A DNA stretch of 64,000 bases. Origin: Gymnopilus junonius. Lineage: Eukaryota; Basidiomycota; Agaricomycetes; Agaricales; Galerinaceae. Of the stretch, positions 1-10,655 are shown piece after piece. Location of the stretch: the NCBI GenBank assembly GCA_015501075.1, contig JADNYJ010000023.1, positions 248,001 to 312,000 of the forward strand. The letters run 5' to 3'. A program made the translations under genes and the position numbers. Position 1 is the stretch's first letter, and every line of letters begins with the position of its first letter. The notes beneath the pieces were generated by a model. The model was not told the origin of the DNA. It searched no databases and saw nothing but the letters and a program-made list of their open reading frames with translations.

Positions 1-119
1 CGCTAGTCCAACTCACCAAGCAATGCATGGATTTCTCACAAACCCTCAGATAAAAGCGCACCCTTCGATGCCCGCAAACATGACGTGGAGCCCTTCTCGA
101 GTCTTCTTTGACTGTCAAC

Positions 120-2686
120 ATGGCTTCCGTTGCGAATATCGCGCTCACTGAGCCCGTTTTTCATAACGAAAAACTCGACCGCGATTCTATTTCTCCAGAG
201 CCATCTACCAGGCGACAAGGCGTTGTATTCGAGGATTTCCTTTACTATGCGGCCATCCAGAGGAGGGAGGAAGCTGGAGACAAGGCACCCCATTCGAATT
301 GGTTCACCAAGCTTTCGGACCACAAAGGCAAGAATGTCAACGTCGACGTCACCGACGCCAAACCACCTCCTATGACTGAGGATGAGGAGGAGGCCGCCAA
401 TGCATCTCGCGCCCTACGTCTTGCTTCGTGGGCTGCCGTTTTCTACCTTATTACTACTGATATCTTGGGACCTTTCAATGCTCCATTCGCTATATCCCAG
501 GTCGGCTGGGTACCAGGTAAGTTTGTCATTTAAAGGTCGTGTGCAGAACTGAAGCGTTGCATGTTGCCAAGGCATTGTTCTGTACTTCGTTAGTGCGTAA
601 AGGTATTTCCTCTCGACTGGTTTCCTTGTTGACAAGCCTTTTCCTAAGTGGGAGCGATGGCCCTTTACACGGGTCTCATCTTATGGAGGCTTTACGTCCG
701 TCTTGATTCGCCGCGTTACCCCCTCAAGACCTATGCCGATATCGCGGAACGTATTTTTGGGCGTACCGCTCGCCATATTTGTAACGTCCTCCAAAGTGTA
801 CAGCTTTTTGGTCAACGTAAGCTTTGTCAACTGTGATGTGGCGGCGTAACTGATAATACATCCAGGTCGCTACGATCTGTCTCAGTAACGGCCAGGCTCT
901 TTCACAAATCACCAGCTTCCGGGTAGAGCCACACTTGTCGTGAAACCTCTAGCAAATCTCACGCATTTGAATAGCTGTGTTTCTCCGTATGCATTCTCAT
1001 CTGGACCATTGTCGGATTGGTCATTGGTCAGATTCGTACCCTTAAGGCAAGTTCTTCCGATGTAATTTTGAGTGATTCTCAGCCTCTGACTTTCTCCTTT
1101 TTAGAATTATGGCTGGCTGGCCAACAGTGCTGTCTGGTCAGTGCATCATCGAGATAGTGTATTTCGTACCTGACTTAAGGGCCGCACGAAAGGCTCAACC
1201 TGCTCATTATCTTCACATCCATGGGCTTCGTAGCTCATAGCCCACCGAACTTTGCTGCGGCCAAGACGTCTTTAGGTGTAGATCAAGGTCCTGTTATCAC
1301 TGCCAAATTTACCTCTCAGCCGTTATTCGATAAGGTACAGTGGTATTTGAAAGTTGTTATTTTGATCACGTTTCTACCCTTTACCTTAACAGGTTAACGG
1401 TATCATGCAAATGGTCTGTGACATCTATGACCATTCTAATCACTAGCTGCTCATTACAATTTAGGTTTTCGCTTATGGAGGAGCTATGATTTTCCCCGAG
1501 ATGGTCACTTGCTGTCTGGCCAACTATTCTTACTTATCTTTGACATTGGTTCTTTTCTTAGATGGCGGAGATGCGCCGACCGATGGACTTCTGGAAAGGA
1601 ATGGTCAGTTTTGCGAAGGGTGTCCTTGTGTTGAACGGATACTTACACCCTGTTCAGGCATGCGCCCAAGCGTTGATCTTCGTGGCCTACCTTATGTACG
1701 GCTGCTTCGTCTACGTGAGTAGTTGTTCAAGATCTATCGGACCTGTTGTTCTGATTAGCGAGCGAACTTCACTAGGCTTTCCAGGGGCAGTTCACTCTTC
1801 CCCTGGCTTTCCAAGGTGTCAGCAAGTTCGCTTGGCAGACGCTAGGTAACAATTTGATATTATAATTGACCGCCCTACTTTGCTCATGGTGGTGCCACTT
1901 AAAGGCAATGTCCTCGCCCTTATTACTGGTATCATTGCGGCTGGGTTGTATGGAAACATTGGTATCAGTGAGTAATGAACTTCTCAATGCAATCACAGGT
2001 CGAGAGGCTAATGTCTTGCAGAGGTTATTTACATTAACATCGTCGAAGACTGGCTCCATGGGCCTCGACTGATGAGTCACAAAGGGCGCATCATTTGGAC
2101 AAGTATGTGCTCTATTCTTTGATAAAATTCGAACACCGTGCTCAGCTCGGCCTTGTTCAGTTTTGGTTTGTATCTACTGGGTCCTTGGTATGTTCTAATT
2201 TATGCTTAAATAATTATCAATACTAACCCTGAATCATAGCTTTTATCGTCGGATCTGCCATCCCTCAAGTCCAGAGCATTACCGGACTCATTGCCGCTGT
2301 GGCCATCATGCAGTTCACATACAGCTTCCCCCCTCTCCTGCGTCTTGGCTACGACGTTATCACGGATGCTATGGCCGGTGACAAGGTCCACGTTCCGGGC
2401 ACTGGCACTGTGGCCAGGGTAGACACGTGGAGAGAGTGGTCTCGTTGGAAGAGAGTGAGTTTTAGGCTTGTTTATCTTGTTATGAAGCTATTGAATGACC
2501 GTCTCAAATTTTTAGGGATTGTTTGGTGGTCGCGTGTTGTTCAAGCTTTTCAACTTCATTCTCTTCCTCGGAGGAATGGTCATGGCCTGTCTCGGGATGT
2601 GGGGCGCTGGCGAGTCTATTAAAGCTGCTTTCCAGAATGAAGGTGCAGCAACGTCGTTTGGCTGTAAATCTCCTTTACAGGGATAA
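120..2686 (+). CDS. Amino-acid transporter (AAAP / Aa_trans family), multi-exon, one apparent frameshift
   Basis: This is probably a membrane permease moving neutral amino acids across the plasma or vacuolar membrane. It is a chain of about 13 short exons. They encode a hydrophilic N-terminus of about 105 residues, then repeated hydrophobic helices with features of the family such as GQIRTLK, AHSPPNF, EMRRPMDFWKGM and VEDWLHGPRLM. The first ATG in the frame is at 120; the frame also opens at a TTG at 108, which I rejected. The last exon ends with TAA at 2684-2686. One intron (about 1048-1104) appears to use a GC donor (AAG|GCAAGT). Near 804-811 (CTTTTTGG) the frame entering the exon does not match the frame needed in the next exon (VATICLSNGQALSQ), as if one base were extra. 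So the gene is either mutated or carries a sequencing error. Substrate unknown. Family assignment is from motif recognition. Confidence 0.8.
804..811 (+). other. Apparent +1 frameshift inside the amino-acid transporter
   Basis: The run CTTTTTGG ends a conserved-looking QSVQLF segment. Continuing in frame gives GQR and then a stop. The next exon (GTCGCTACG...) is in phase only if one T or G is dropped here, giving QLFVN|VATIC. I found no alternative donor and acceptor pair that restores the frame. Confidence 0.5.
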
Positions 2687-3021
2687 ATATAGGTTATCAA
2701 GGGTACCTGTCCCTTTTACTAAATTTTAAGCCTTGTAATTTGAAGCCATGTAGTATTTAGTCCGTTTTGATAGATTAATACATTTAGGCACCTACGAAAT
2801 GAAGTCGACAAATTTTCGAAGTTATCACTTGTGAATACGAAATGAAGAAAGGCAATTAAGTGCAGCCATGAGTCTGCGCATATTGATTTTTGACAGACAA
2901 CTGAGAGCCTTCCAAGAAGGGAGTATCTGTCACCACCTTCGAGCTGATATCTTCTTGGGCACTGCAACCTCGGTACCGCATGGTAAGCAATGTAGCACGC
3001 TTAACTGGCTGATTCCTGTAT
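2687..3021. other. Convergent intergenic spacer
   Basis: This 335-bp, AT-rich spacer lies between the tail of the transporter (+) and the tail of the folate gene (-). It presumably holds both 3' untranslated regions. I see no gene or repeat in it. Confidence 0.6.
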
Positions 3022-4020
3022 TCACATTTCGCCTTGATCTTCCCAGTGCGGGCCAATGATCTCATCTGGGGTGACCAGAAGATCCAATTTCCAGTCGTGT
3101 TCCCCTACTGGCACTTGTCCGTGGTCAAGCAACTGCTCACGCAGACTTAGACCTACTAAACGACCAGCGGGAGAAGTGGTCGAAAGAAAGAATTGGAACA
3201 TGTAAATGAGACGTCGTGTACACCAATGGCCGGTAGAAGCAAACGTACCAAGTAAAGGTTTTGGACGAGCTGAGGATACGTATGAGGCGATGAATCGATC
3301 ATAGTAGCCTTTGCCATGTCCAAGGCGAGATAAACCTCGGTCAAAGGCTACCCCTAGTAGGAAAAAGGGAAGGATTGGGAGTAGTTCAAACCACAGGTTA
3401 TGATTCGTGTTACCTGGTAGAATGATTAAGTCGAGTGATTCCATCGCAAGGCCCAGGACTATTGGATACATTAAACTATGCAAGTGAGGTTACTGAGTTG
3501 GCCATCAAGTACCTTCATCTCGTTTTTGTCCTTCCCATGATTCAGGTGGCTCCTTGATTCCCCATGTACCGCTAGGAAATGATGCGAGATCATTCAAAGA
3601 ATATACACGCAAAAAATCCATTGTCCCATTCATGGTTTGAATTCTTGGGACAAAAAGCTTTTTGTCTATCATCGGAATTTACATCCTCGGAAAGGTGAAT
3701 TAATACTGGACACTTACCGGATTGTAATATGGCTTCTACGAGCATATCAGTGCTTACTTCACCTGAAGGCATACTAAGATAACAGCTTATAGATTGGCAT
3801 CGCTGAAATGTTGGCAAGGAAAGAACGTGGTTCATTATTTTCTGTGCTGAATAAGTTAATACAATCTACATCAGTACCAGGTTTATTTTCAGACTAAAAC
3901 ATATTTCTACCTACATTGCTGTTCGATATTCGCCGAGCTCAACTGATTGAGTGAGGTCCCAAGACTGTTGCGGAGTGATTTCTTCTGTGATTTTAGTGCG
4001 GCCTGGAGAGAGAAGGCCAT
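3022..4020 (-). CDS. FAU1: 5-formyltetrahydrofolate cyclo-ligase (5,10-methenyl-THF synthetase)
   Basis: This enzyme converts 5-formyl-THF to 5,10-methenyl-THF using ATP in folate one-carbon metabolism. The family signature is clear: VAFDRGLSRLGHGKGYYDRF, followed by LLVGLSLREQLL and VPVGEHDWKLDLLVTPD near the C-terminus. Earlier exons give SCYLSMPSGEVST, LFVPRI and DLASFPSGTWGIKEP, all typical positions for the family. The start is the ATG at 4018-4020 in a short first exon (MAFSLQAALKSQKKSLRNSL...). It is joined through a GT-AG intron (about 3847-3914) to the exon with NHVLSLPTFQ. A downstream ATG at 3835 would lose the conserved N-terminal helix. About five introns interrupt the gene; the stop is TGA at 3022-3024. 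It is divergent from the zinc-finger gene. Confidence 0.9.
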
Positions 4021-4798
4021 TGCGACCACCCGCCAATTCAATCACTGATTCGACAACACTTCATCGTCACTAGTGACGGCTTTCGTATAAGTATCTAGGA
4101 GAGACGTTACCTCTGAACGGCGAAGAAGGGGGGCCCACCGAAGTGACGATGTCAGTTTGAACTTTTACGGCTGTGATTCAAGTCACGGCCAGGTTTTTCG
4201 GTGAATTTCATCACGTGAAATGACATATATTGTTTACCTGAACCTGAGGCGATCTTCTTTCGTGTCTGCGAGAAAGGACTTATGTCCGTTGAAAGACACT
4301 CTAGCTAGAACCCCCTGGATGCCAGTGCCTGTCAGCGTATTTCCTGCGGTAAGCATTTTATCTTTATTGAAAACTGCTCTGACTAGTCTCCAGGTGCATC
4401 TACTTTTCGCGCTCCAGGTACCGTATTATAAGAGGACAATTGGTAGCTTACGGACCGGTGTTTCTTAAAGCCGTGTTAGTCTTAATTTTCTGAAGGTTTG
4501 GATTTGTCTTGATACTCAATGTCCTTGCGCAGGTATGTGACTTGGGAGTTTTTGCTTCCAAACGAATCACCAACAGGTAAGTAAGCACACCTCATAATTT
4601 CATTTATCATCTTAAGGTCAGAAATTGTCCTTTCTGCGTTCGCTGCAGGTCGTGCATTCCACTCGCGAGACTAGGACCTTGTGAAGTAAAACTCAATCAA
4701 TTTGTCCTCGCGGACGTTTGCCAGTCGTTTCATCTCTTCCGGAACCCAAGATCAAGCTTATCATTCCCCCCGCGTTTCGTTACTCCATCTGATTGGCA
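4021..4798. promoter_or_regulatory. Shared divergent promoter region (FAU1 / zinc-finger gene), with a likely 5'UTR intron
   Basis: The 778 bp between two divergent start codons must contain both promoters. A strong donor (CAG|GTAAGTAAG at 4577) and an acceptor (CTGCAG at 4643-4648) suggest a 72-nt intron in the 5' untranslated region of the plus-strand gene. I see no clear TATA box and no other coding signal. Confidence 0.4.
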
Positions 4799-7139
4799 AT
4801 GGCCTCTGTGAGACCGCCTCTGCTCGATGATTATGAAATGAACTCGGAGAACATGGTTCATCGTTCCGCGATATCGTACTTACAGGAATTGGACGAAGCC
4901 CCAGGACATTCCCAATTCTCGGCTGTGCCAGGGAGATCCGTTCTCCTAGAGCCACAATCGCACTTCACCTTCGCTTCCCAAAACCCACTGCACTACAACT
5001 CGATACCACCATTCATGCAGGGAGCTTTTACTTCAGCATCAGATCCTTCTATGTTGCTTAACGCACACCGATACCCATCATCTTCCCAAAGGACCGGCCA
5101 TCGGCCGAATGGCGGCCTCACTCACTATATGGCCGATGGCGGCCCTAAAAATGGTTTAAATTCCCTAATTTCAAGCCAAGCTGCCAGCGAAAGATACCCA
5201 TCTGTCTCCGAAGCAAACCCATACCCCTCTGATCTCGATACCCGCCCCTTAACTAATCCAAGTCCGTTATCGATTGAAGGCTTTGGAAGCTCCGCATCGT
5301 CACTTGTGGGTTACGGTAAGGCTCTCAGAGAATACCACGACGTGCGCTCCCAAAAGCTGCAGCAACAGCAAATTTTGGACAAGTATGGAACTATTGGAAA
5401 CGGCCAAAGCGAACCATCTATTTCTTCCCTAATCGAGTCGACGCGGTATGTCGCCGATCCACGTGCAGGAGATGCGCCTGGCCCCATACCGAATCTACCA
5501 GAGATGCACCCAGATCAAGCTACGATGTCTTACGGCACGGCCCCTCAGCCATCTCGTGTTTTATTTTCCCCTCCCTCCATTCCCATGTGTAATCCCGAAC
5601 CTCATCACCATTTGCATCCCCATTACAACACTGAATCTTCCCCACGGGTCCCGAGTCAACAATTTAATGACTTCACCTCACCCCGGCAAGTGCAGCACAA
5701 TGTGATACAGCCATCAAATGTAGTGAATAGTATGTTTCTCAGTTTCCCTCTACTCCATTGGATTCAACTCCTATTCGCAGATTCAGATTTTCGTTCTTCA
5801 AACATCTCGAGACAGTTAGCGCAGAATTCTATCCAGAATGCTGTGACACCCAGAAATGGGGATATTTCATCACCAACACAAGCGACCTCAGGAAATCCAC
5901 TCCAAACAGGTGGGCAGTTCTCAATCAGCCTGGAGGATCAAGATGAAAGGTCGGATGATGAAAATGCCAGAGATGTTTGCCTGTCAACCAGGGATGCTGA
6001 CAGCAGCAGCTTTTTGACAGTGAAGAAGAAGAAGAAATCAAAAATGCACGAATGTGCAATTTGTAATAAAAAATTTCCCAGGTAAGTTCATCTTCATTGT
6101 CCTTCTCTATCGTCGTCATAAATTGCTTCTGCTAAGTATGGAATCATATTTATGAAATGCATGCTAACTGGGTTTTTTTAAACCTTACACAGGCCCAGTG
6201 GATTGAAAACCCATATGAATACGCACAATAACGAAAGGCGTGCGTTCTGTAATGCTTCTCTTTCAAAGGTGACATATTAACCTTTCTTTTGTATCTGCAG
6301 CATTTCCCTGTGGTTTTCCGGGTTGCACCCGCACTTTCGGAGTGCGCTCCAATGCGAGGCGCCATCTTCGCACTCATGGCGTCATACCGCCAACTTTGCA
6401 CCCCGTTGGCGAGGCACCCTATGTTGTGGGCTTTAGTGAGCCCTTGATCATGCCTCCACAAGACCATTCTAAGGCTGCATCGGGAAGCTCATCCGACGCT
6501 CAGCACCATCCAGGTGCGGACATCTCAGAGGGGCTCGGTAATATGCAGATTGGTAGGCGTGGACAGTCTTCCAGAGCACCTACATATAGAGTGAGATGGA
6601 TGCCTCCAAGCGCGACGACGCGTACAGCTACTGTAGAGTCGGTAAACGCGCCTGATGGGCAGGTGGCCCAGCCAGGAGCTGGGTCCGGCCCAAGTGTTTC
6701 TAGAACTCGTGGTTTGAGGTCAGGCCGTGGAACGGACGTTGACCAGATGTCGCAGACTGAGGTCGCTGGTTCGACCTATACAGCCACAGACATGCATGAG
6801 CTGGCCTCCAGCTCCTCTGGATTAGACATGAATGGCTCAAGAGGCTCGGGTCGTACTTCCAACTTCGCATCTCCAGCAATGTCTCAGTCCTCTTCAACTT
6901 ATGCTGCTTCTACTTCCTCCTCATCGCCTGCAACCTCGTTCTCATCTACACCCCAATCTGCAGAATCTCCTGAAGCCTACATTCAGTCTTGGCATCCTTA
7001 TCCTCAGGCAAGATCCTATTCGGAACAACATTCTCGAGTGAGTAGATCTTTTTCCTCTTTCCAGTTCTGCTTTCTTCTGGTCTTCTTGCCTCTCTGTTCT
7101 ACCATCAACGTCACACTCATTGGTACTTGTTTAAAGTGA
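4799..7139 (+). CDS. C2H2 zinc-finger transcription factor
   Basis: This is a likely DNA-binding nuclear regulator of 672 residues; its targets are unknown. The start is the ATG at 4799 (MASVRPPLLDDYEMN); a TTG six bases upstream is rejected. The first 400 residues are low complexity, rich in Ser, Pro, Gln and Asn. A basic KKKKKSK patch then leads into two fingers: C402-x2-C405-x12-H418-x3-H422, and C430-x4-C435-x12-H448-x3-H452. The linker is HNNERPFPC. The C-terminal third is again Ser/Thr-rich. Introns: 5730-5780 (51 nt, in frame), 6082-6192, 6240-6300 and 7038-7136. The last follows CGA|GTGAGT and leaves only a TGA (7137-7139) in the final exon. Reading through that last intron would add a hydrophobic tail and also end at 7139. 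The fold is certain; orthology is not. Confidence 0.85.
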
Positions 7140-7353
7140 AATTTTGGATTGTTTGCTATTTATGGAGAAGCTTCTACTCGTCATCATTGGTTTGCCTATC
7201 ATGCTCACCTTTTCAAGCACTATATCGTAACAGACAATAATTAGTTAGTTCTATACATTCTGTACATGCTATTCTGATTGCACATTACTACTGCCTCACT
7301 GTTGCTGTTGTTGTTGCCTTTGTCATTTGCCATTTGTTGTCTATCCCCTATTC

Positions 7354-8038
7354 TTAGTGCTGTTCACGGTAGCGTTTTTCGTTCGGTTTTCAATCAATTT
7401 TCCGTTTCAATTTTCGAAAAAAAAAAGACGAGAAATGAGCTCAAAAACGACGTGAAAAATGTCAATTCTCGAAAAACGACCTCGCGACTCGTTTTTCATG
7501 ACTCTCCTATTTTTGATTCCAATTCTCATCTCGTTTTTCACTGCCGCATTTCGGACTCCGACGATTCCGTTGACGGACTCGGAGATGCTTGAGTCATCAG
7601 AGTGGAGGGCGTCTTTGAGCCTAGCTCGCTGGACTTCGCGGTGATGGTCGCCGATCTCCTTCAGCCACCTTTTACGCTTCGTAACGGCAGGCACGATGTA
7701 CACGCGAAGGTGTCGGTACGTAGTAGGGGGAAGTAAAGACGTAGGGCATGAGCTGTTATCTACAATCTATAGATCAAGTACGGGCACGCGTCCGAGCGGA
7801 GTCATAAGGCTGCCGCTATGCCGGACAACCCTCAATTTCAATTTTTACGCATTTTTGGTTCAATTTTGCAGAATGAAACTAGGGTATAGTTCACAGTAGC
7901 CGATTTTGGCTGATTTTTCATTTCAATTTTCGTTCAATTTTACCGCCAACTTTTCTTTCCCGGCAGTAAAAATGAACGAAAATTGAAACGAAAAACAAGC
8001 CAAAATTGGCCGAAAAATGCTACCGTGAGCACCCCTAA
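7354..8038. mobile_element. Inverted-repeat fold-back element (MITE-like), nested structure
   Basis: The left end (7354-7416, TTAGTGCTGTTCACGGTAGC then TTTTTCGTT...) and the right end (7977-8038) are imperfect inverted copies of about 60 bp. The right end read in reverse begins TTAGGGGTGCTCACGGTAGC. A third copy lies at 7880-7932 in the left-end orientation. With the right end it forms a near-palindrome of about 159 bp (7880-8038) around a spacer of about 14 bp. The terminal TAGGGGTG-like motif recalls hAT-type ends, but I could not find a matching 8-bp target duplication. The interior 7417-7879 has short open frames on both strands but no recognised transposase. Confidence 0.7.
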
Positions 8039-8346
8039 TTTGTCGCAACGCAACGCCAATGAATCGCTTTGAAATTTGTAGTTCTTGATCTTCTTCATGT
8101 CGAAGGCGATACTAACAATAGTGCAGGACGACAGCTCCGAATTTGAAAGCATGACTAAGTACCCTTTTTCTACTTATGTGCTACTTCTATTCCAGACTCT
8201 GCTTGGCTCAAGTCATGGCTTTCATCAGTGACAAAAAGTATGTGGCTATAGAGACACTGAGCTTGGCTGACTCGTGATTTTATAATAGAGGACGTGTGCC
8301 ACGGCAAAGTTTACGCTAAGGAGACTCACCTATAATTGTTACGTAT

Positions 8347-8466
8347 GGTGAGATGGCCGAGCGGTCTAAGGCGCCAGACTAAGGATCAGGACATTTGATG
8401 TCCAATCTGCAATTACTTTGCGATATCTGGTCCGAAAGGGCATGGGTTCGAATCCCATTCTCATCA
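8347..8466 (+). tRNA. tRNA-Leu (anticodon AAG) with a 40-nt intron
   Basis: The acceptor stem GGTGAGA pairs with TCTCATC (one G-U) and is followed by discriminator A at 8466. Box A (TGGCCGAGCGG) and box B (GGTTCGAATCC) are present, as is the long variable arm expected of leucine tRNAs. The anticodon stem CCAGA/TCTGG encloses the loop C-T-AAG-G-A. The intron (8385-8424) lies in the canonical place, one base 3' of the anticodon. A T-run (8470-8473) just downstream is a plausible RNA polymerase III terminator. Decodes CUU/CUC after A34 is modified to inosine. Confidence 0.95.
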
Positions 8467-8469
8467 TCC

Positions 8470-8473
8470 TTTT
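8470..8473 (+). terminator. RNA polymerase III terminator for tRNA-Leu
   Basis: TTTT begins four bases after the mature 3' end of the tRNA, the usual distance for Pol III termination. Confidence 0.7.
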
Positions 8474-9882
8474 AGCTTTTAAGTGCAAGCCAGGGATATT
8501 CTTTTTGCATCCAAGCGTGGACGGAAAGCAAGGAAGCGACAAAGTAACATTTTGCTCCTTACTACTCACCAAAAATTTGATAAACCATGCGGCTTTCATT
8601 TAAGGCATTATGGACATTATGTATGAAGCCTACCATTAAAATTGTTGAATTTTGGTTTCTTTCTCTGTACTTTTCGACGCGATATCCCGTTTGACAATGT
8701 TAACTTGAAGAGTTAAAAATTTGGACCATCCCGTGCATCCTCTTGAAATTTATTTTGATTCTGATGAAATGCAGTCGAAATTACCGAGCTACTCGAAGTT
8801 GCTGGGAATTCTTTTACGATTTTTAACCGTTTTTAAATCTTTGATATATTGTCCACCTATTGCAGACGAAAAAGCCGAGGTTAGATAAGAAAACCCCTAA
8901 TATTGCTCGGAGACAGCCATTTTTTGTCCCCTACAGGGCCCGAAAATTTGCCATTTTCGTATCTGACTTATCTCAGAATAAACACTTTACCATCTCGCTT
9001 GAACTTGCCAAGAGCCTCTCTCTGCTTTGCATCTGTGATCCGCAAATTACTTTGTACGAGATATTTTATCTGTATTCACATCCGATGCGATGACTTTGGG
9101 AGAGACTATCGGACCCAACTGCATCTCTTTACAAACTGACTGTCACTTCAAGTTGTAATATTGTCTGTCTCAAAGAGGCTAAATTATGAAGAGAGCTGTT
9201 CCCTGTATGATTATATATATAGATCGCTTTAGGAATCTGCGCTACTTGGACCTGGGCAAGTAAATGGCTTCGATATTAACCTCCATGTAGTCTAAGACCT
9301 TGGGAGTCACTGGTGAAGTGATTTAATAGATAAAATTCACTAGATGAAAATCGGTAAACATTTAAAGAAGAGGCAAGTGTAAATGTCCTACACCAGGCCA
9401 TGAATGCAACAGTCCGTCACCAAATCAAGGGACAACACTCTAGGTTGCTCGAGTCAATCTGAATTTAAACTTCCAGTACGACTAATACTATCTCCATTAT
9501 CATGCAACATAACAGTTTGAAATTCGCTTTGTGACACTTTCATCAGTCAACTTCATCTTCATTCACATGAGCCTGAGCGTTTGAACTGCCACCAACAAAG
9601 GACGAATGACTCAGACGAGTTTATGGAAGTCCCAAGCAGACGAGCCAATAGACATGCACTTTTTGTTGAATTTTCTCTCTTTGAAGAGATTTTCAAGATC
9701 CTTCTTGGTCCGTCAAGCCTAGAGTTTTGACGAATATTGCCGACATACTTCACTAGGAAAAGAATTGCGAGCACTAGGTCAGTCGGTATTCAGAACTCAT
9801 CCCTCCATAATGTTCCAAAAGCAGGGGTAATCTATTGCAACCAGACTTGATTACATCCTATACATAACCACCTCCGTAAAAA
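8474..9882. other. Intergenic, no gene seen
   Basis: These 1.4 kb hold only short open frames with no recognisable protein and poor splice connectivity. Composition is AT-rich. The right end probably includes the 3' untranslated region of the CHCH-domain gene. Confidence 0.5.
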
Positions 9883-10483
9883 TTAGTAAGGGGCAGCAGC
9901 GGCTTGGCACTAAAAGAAACAGATAAAGATGAGCCATGCTTTGGGTGCGCTTGAGCAAATAAGAGACTTACAGCCTTGAGTTGTTCGAGATACCAGGTGC
10001 AAGAAGGAAGATCTGCCTTCTCTAAACATTTGGTGAAATCTGGGCAGCACTGTAAGGATGCAAATTATCAACTTTGACGAATGACATACCCTTCGCCTGA
10101 GTCTCACAGCTGATGCTCTGTTGTTGCTGAGCAGGAGCTGCTTGGGCAGGGGCCTCGCTTGCACTTCCTCCACCAAACAGCAAGCTGGAAATTCCATGAC
10201 CAATGGTCGATCCGACAGCGACTGACCCGGCAGTAGCAGCCATTTGCGCGAGCATACCTGGCTGCTGGGGTTGAGCCTGGCTAGCAGAATGGGCAGCGGC
10301 TGCAGGAGGAGGAGCGGGGGCGTGTGTTGGTGCGTAACCAGCAGGAGCGGTTGCGGTGGAAGCACTGCGAGTTTGAGCAGGAGCAGAGCGGGAAGCGGGA
10401 GCAGAACGACCGCGGGATTGACGCTGTTATGCATGATGAGAATAGCATCCTACCAAAAACCAAATCTGCGGACTTACAGCCAT
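9883..10483 (-). CDS. MIX17: CHCH-domain mitochondrial protein (CHCHD2/CHCHD10, yeast MIX17-like)
   Basis: A 144-residue protein of the mitochondrial intermembrane-space twin-CX9C class, imported by the Mia40 pathway and implicated in respiratory-complex homeostasis in this family. Exon 1 encodes only Met-Ala (ATG at 10483). Exon 2 starts RQSRGRSAPASRSA, is Ala/Pro/Gln-rich, and carries the conserved hydrophobic block AGSVAVGSTIGHGISSLLFG (residues 66-85). The cysteines are C108-x9-C118 and C127-x9-C137, forming the helical hairpin. The second pair is completed across an intron (KA|CQAAAAPY, stop at 9883-9885). Three GT-AG introns. It is divergent from the mL45 gene, another mitochondrial protein, with about 170 bp between the start codons. 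Confidence 0.9.
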
Positions 10484-10655
10484 TATAGGTTAAGCAGAAA
10501 AAGAGATGGTGGTGGTTGATCAAGGGGAACGCTCACGAAATTTCGAGTTAGTTTTCTGCCGGGACGCGTATGTAGCCGATTGGTGCCGAGCTGCTGACAA
10601 ATCCATTCGAGCAGAAATTATCCCGGCTTCTGCTCGTCATCGTCGACAACGCGCA
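10484..10655. promoter_or_regulatory. Short bidirectional promoter between two mitochondrial-protein genes
   Basis: Only 172 bp separate the start codons of the CHCH-domain gene (-) and the mL45 gene (+). Regulatory elements are probably shared. No specific motif was identified. Confidence 0.45.

Noticed and set aside
108..119. Upstream start of the permease frame at 108
   Set aside because: The codon is TTG; the first ATG in frame is at 120, with acceptable context.
3833..3835. ATG at 3835 as the start of the folate cyclo-ligase
   Set aside because: An upstream exon (3915-4020) joins in phase and supplies the conserved N-terminal helix.
4793..4798. Start of the zinc-finger frame at 4793
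   Set aside because: This is a TTG; the ATG at 4799 is the natural start.
7407..7703. Minus-strand open frame inside the fold-back element as a transposase
   Set aside because: Only 98 codons, Arg/Ser-rich, with no catalytic motif.
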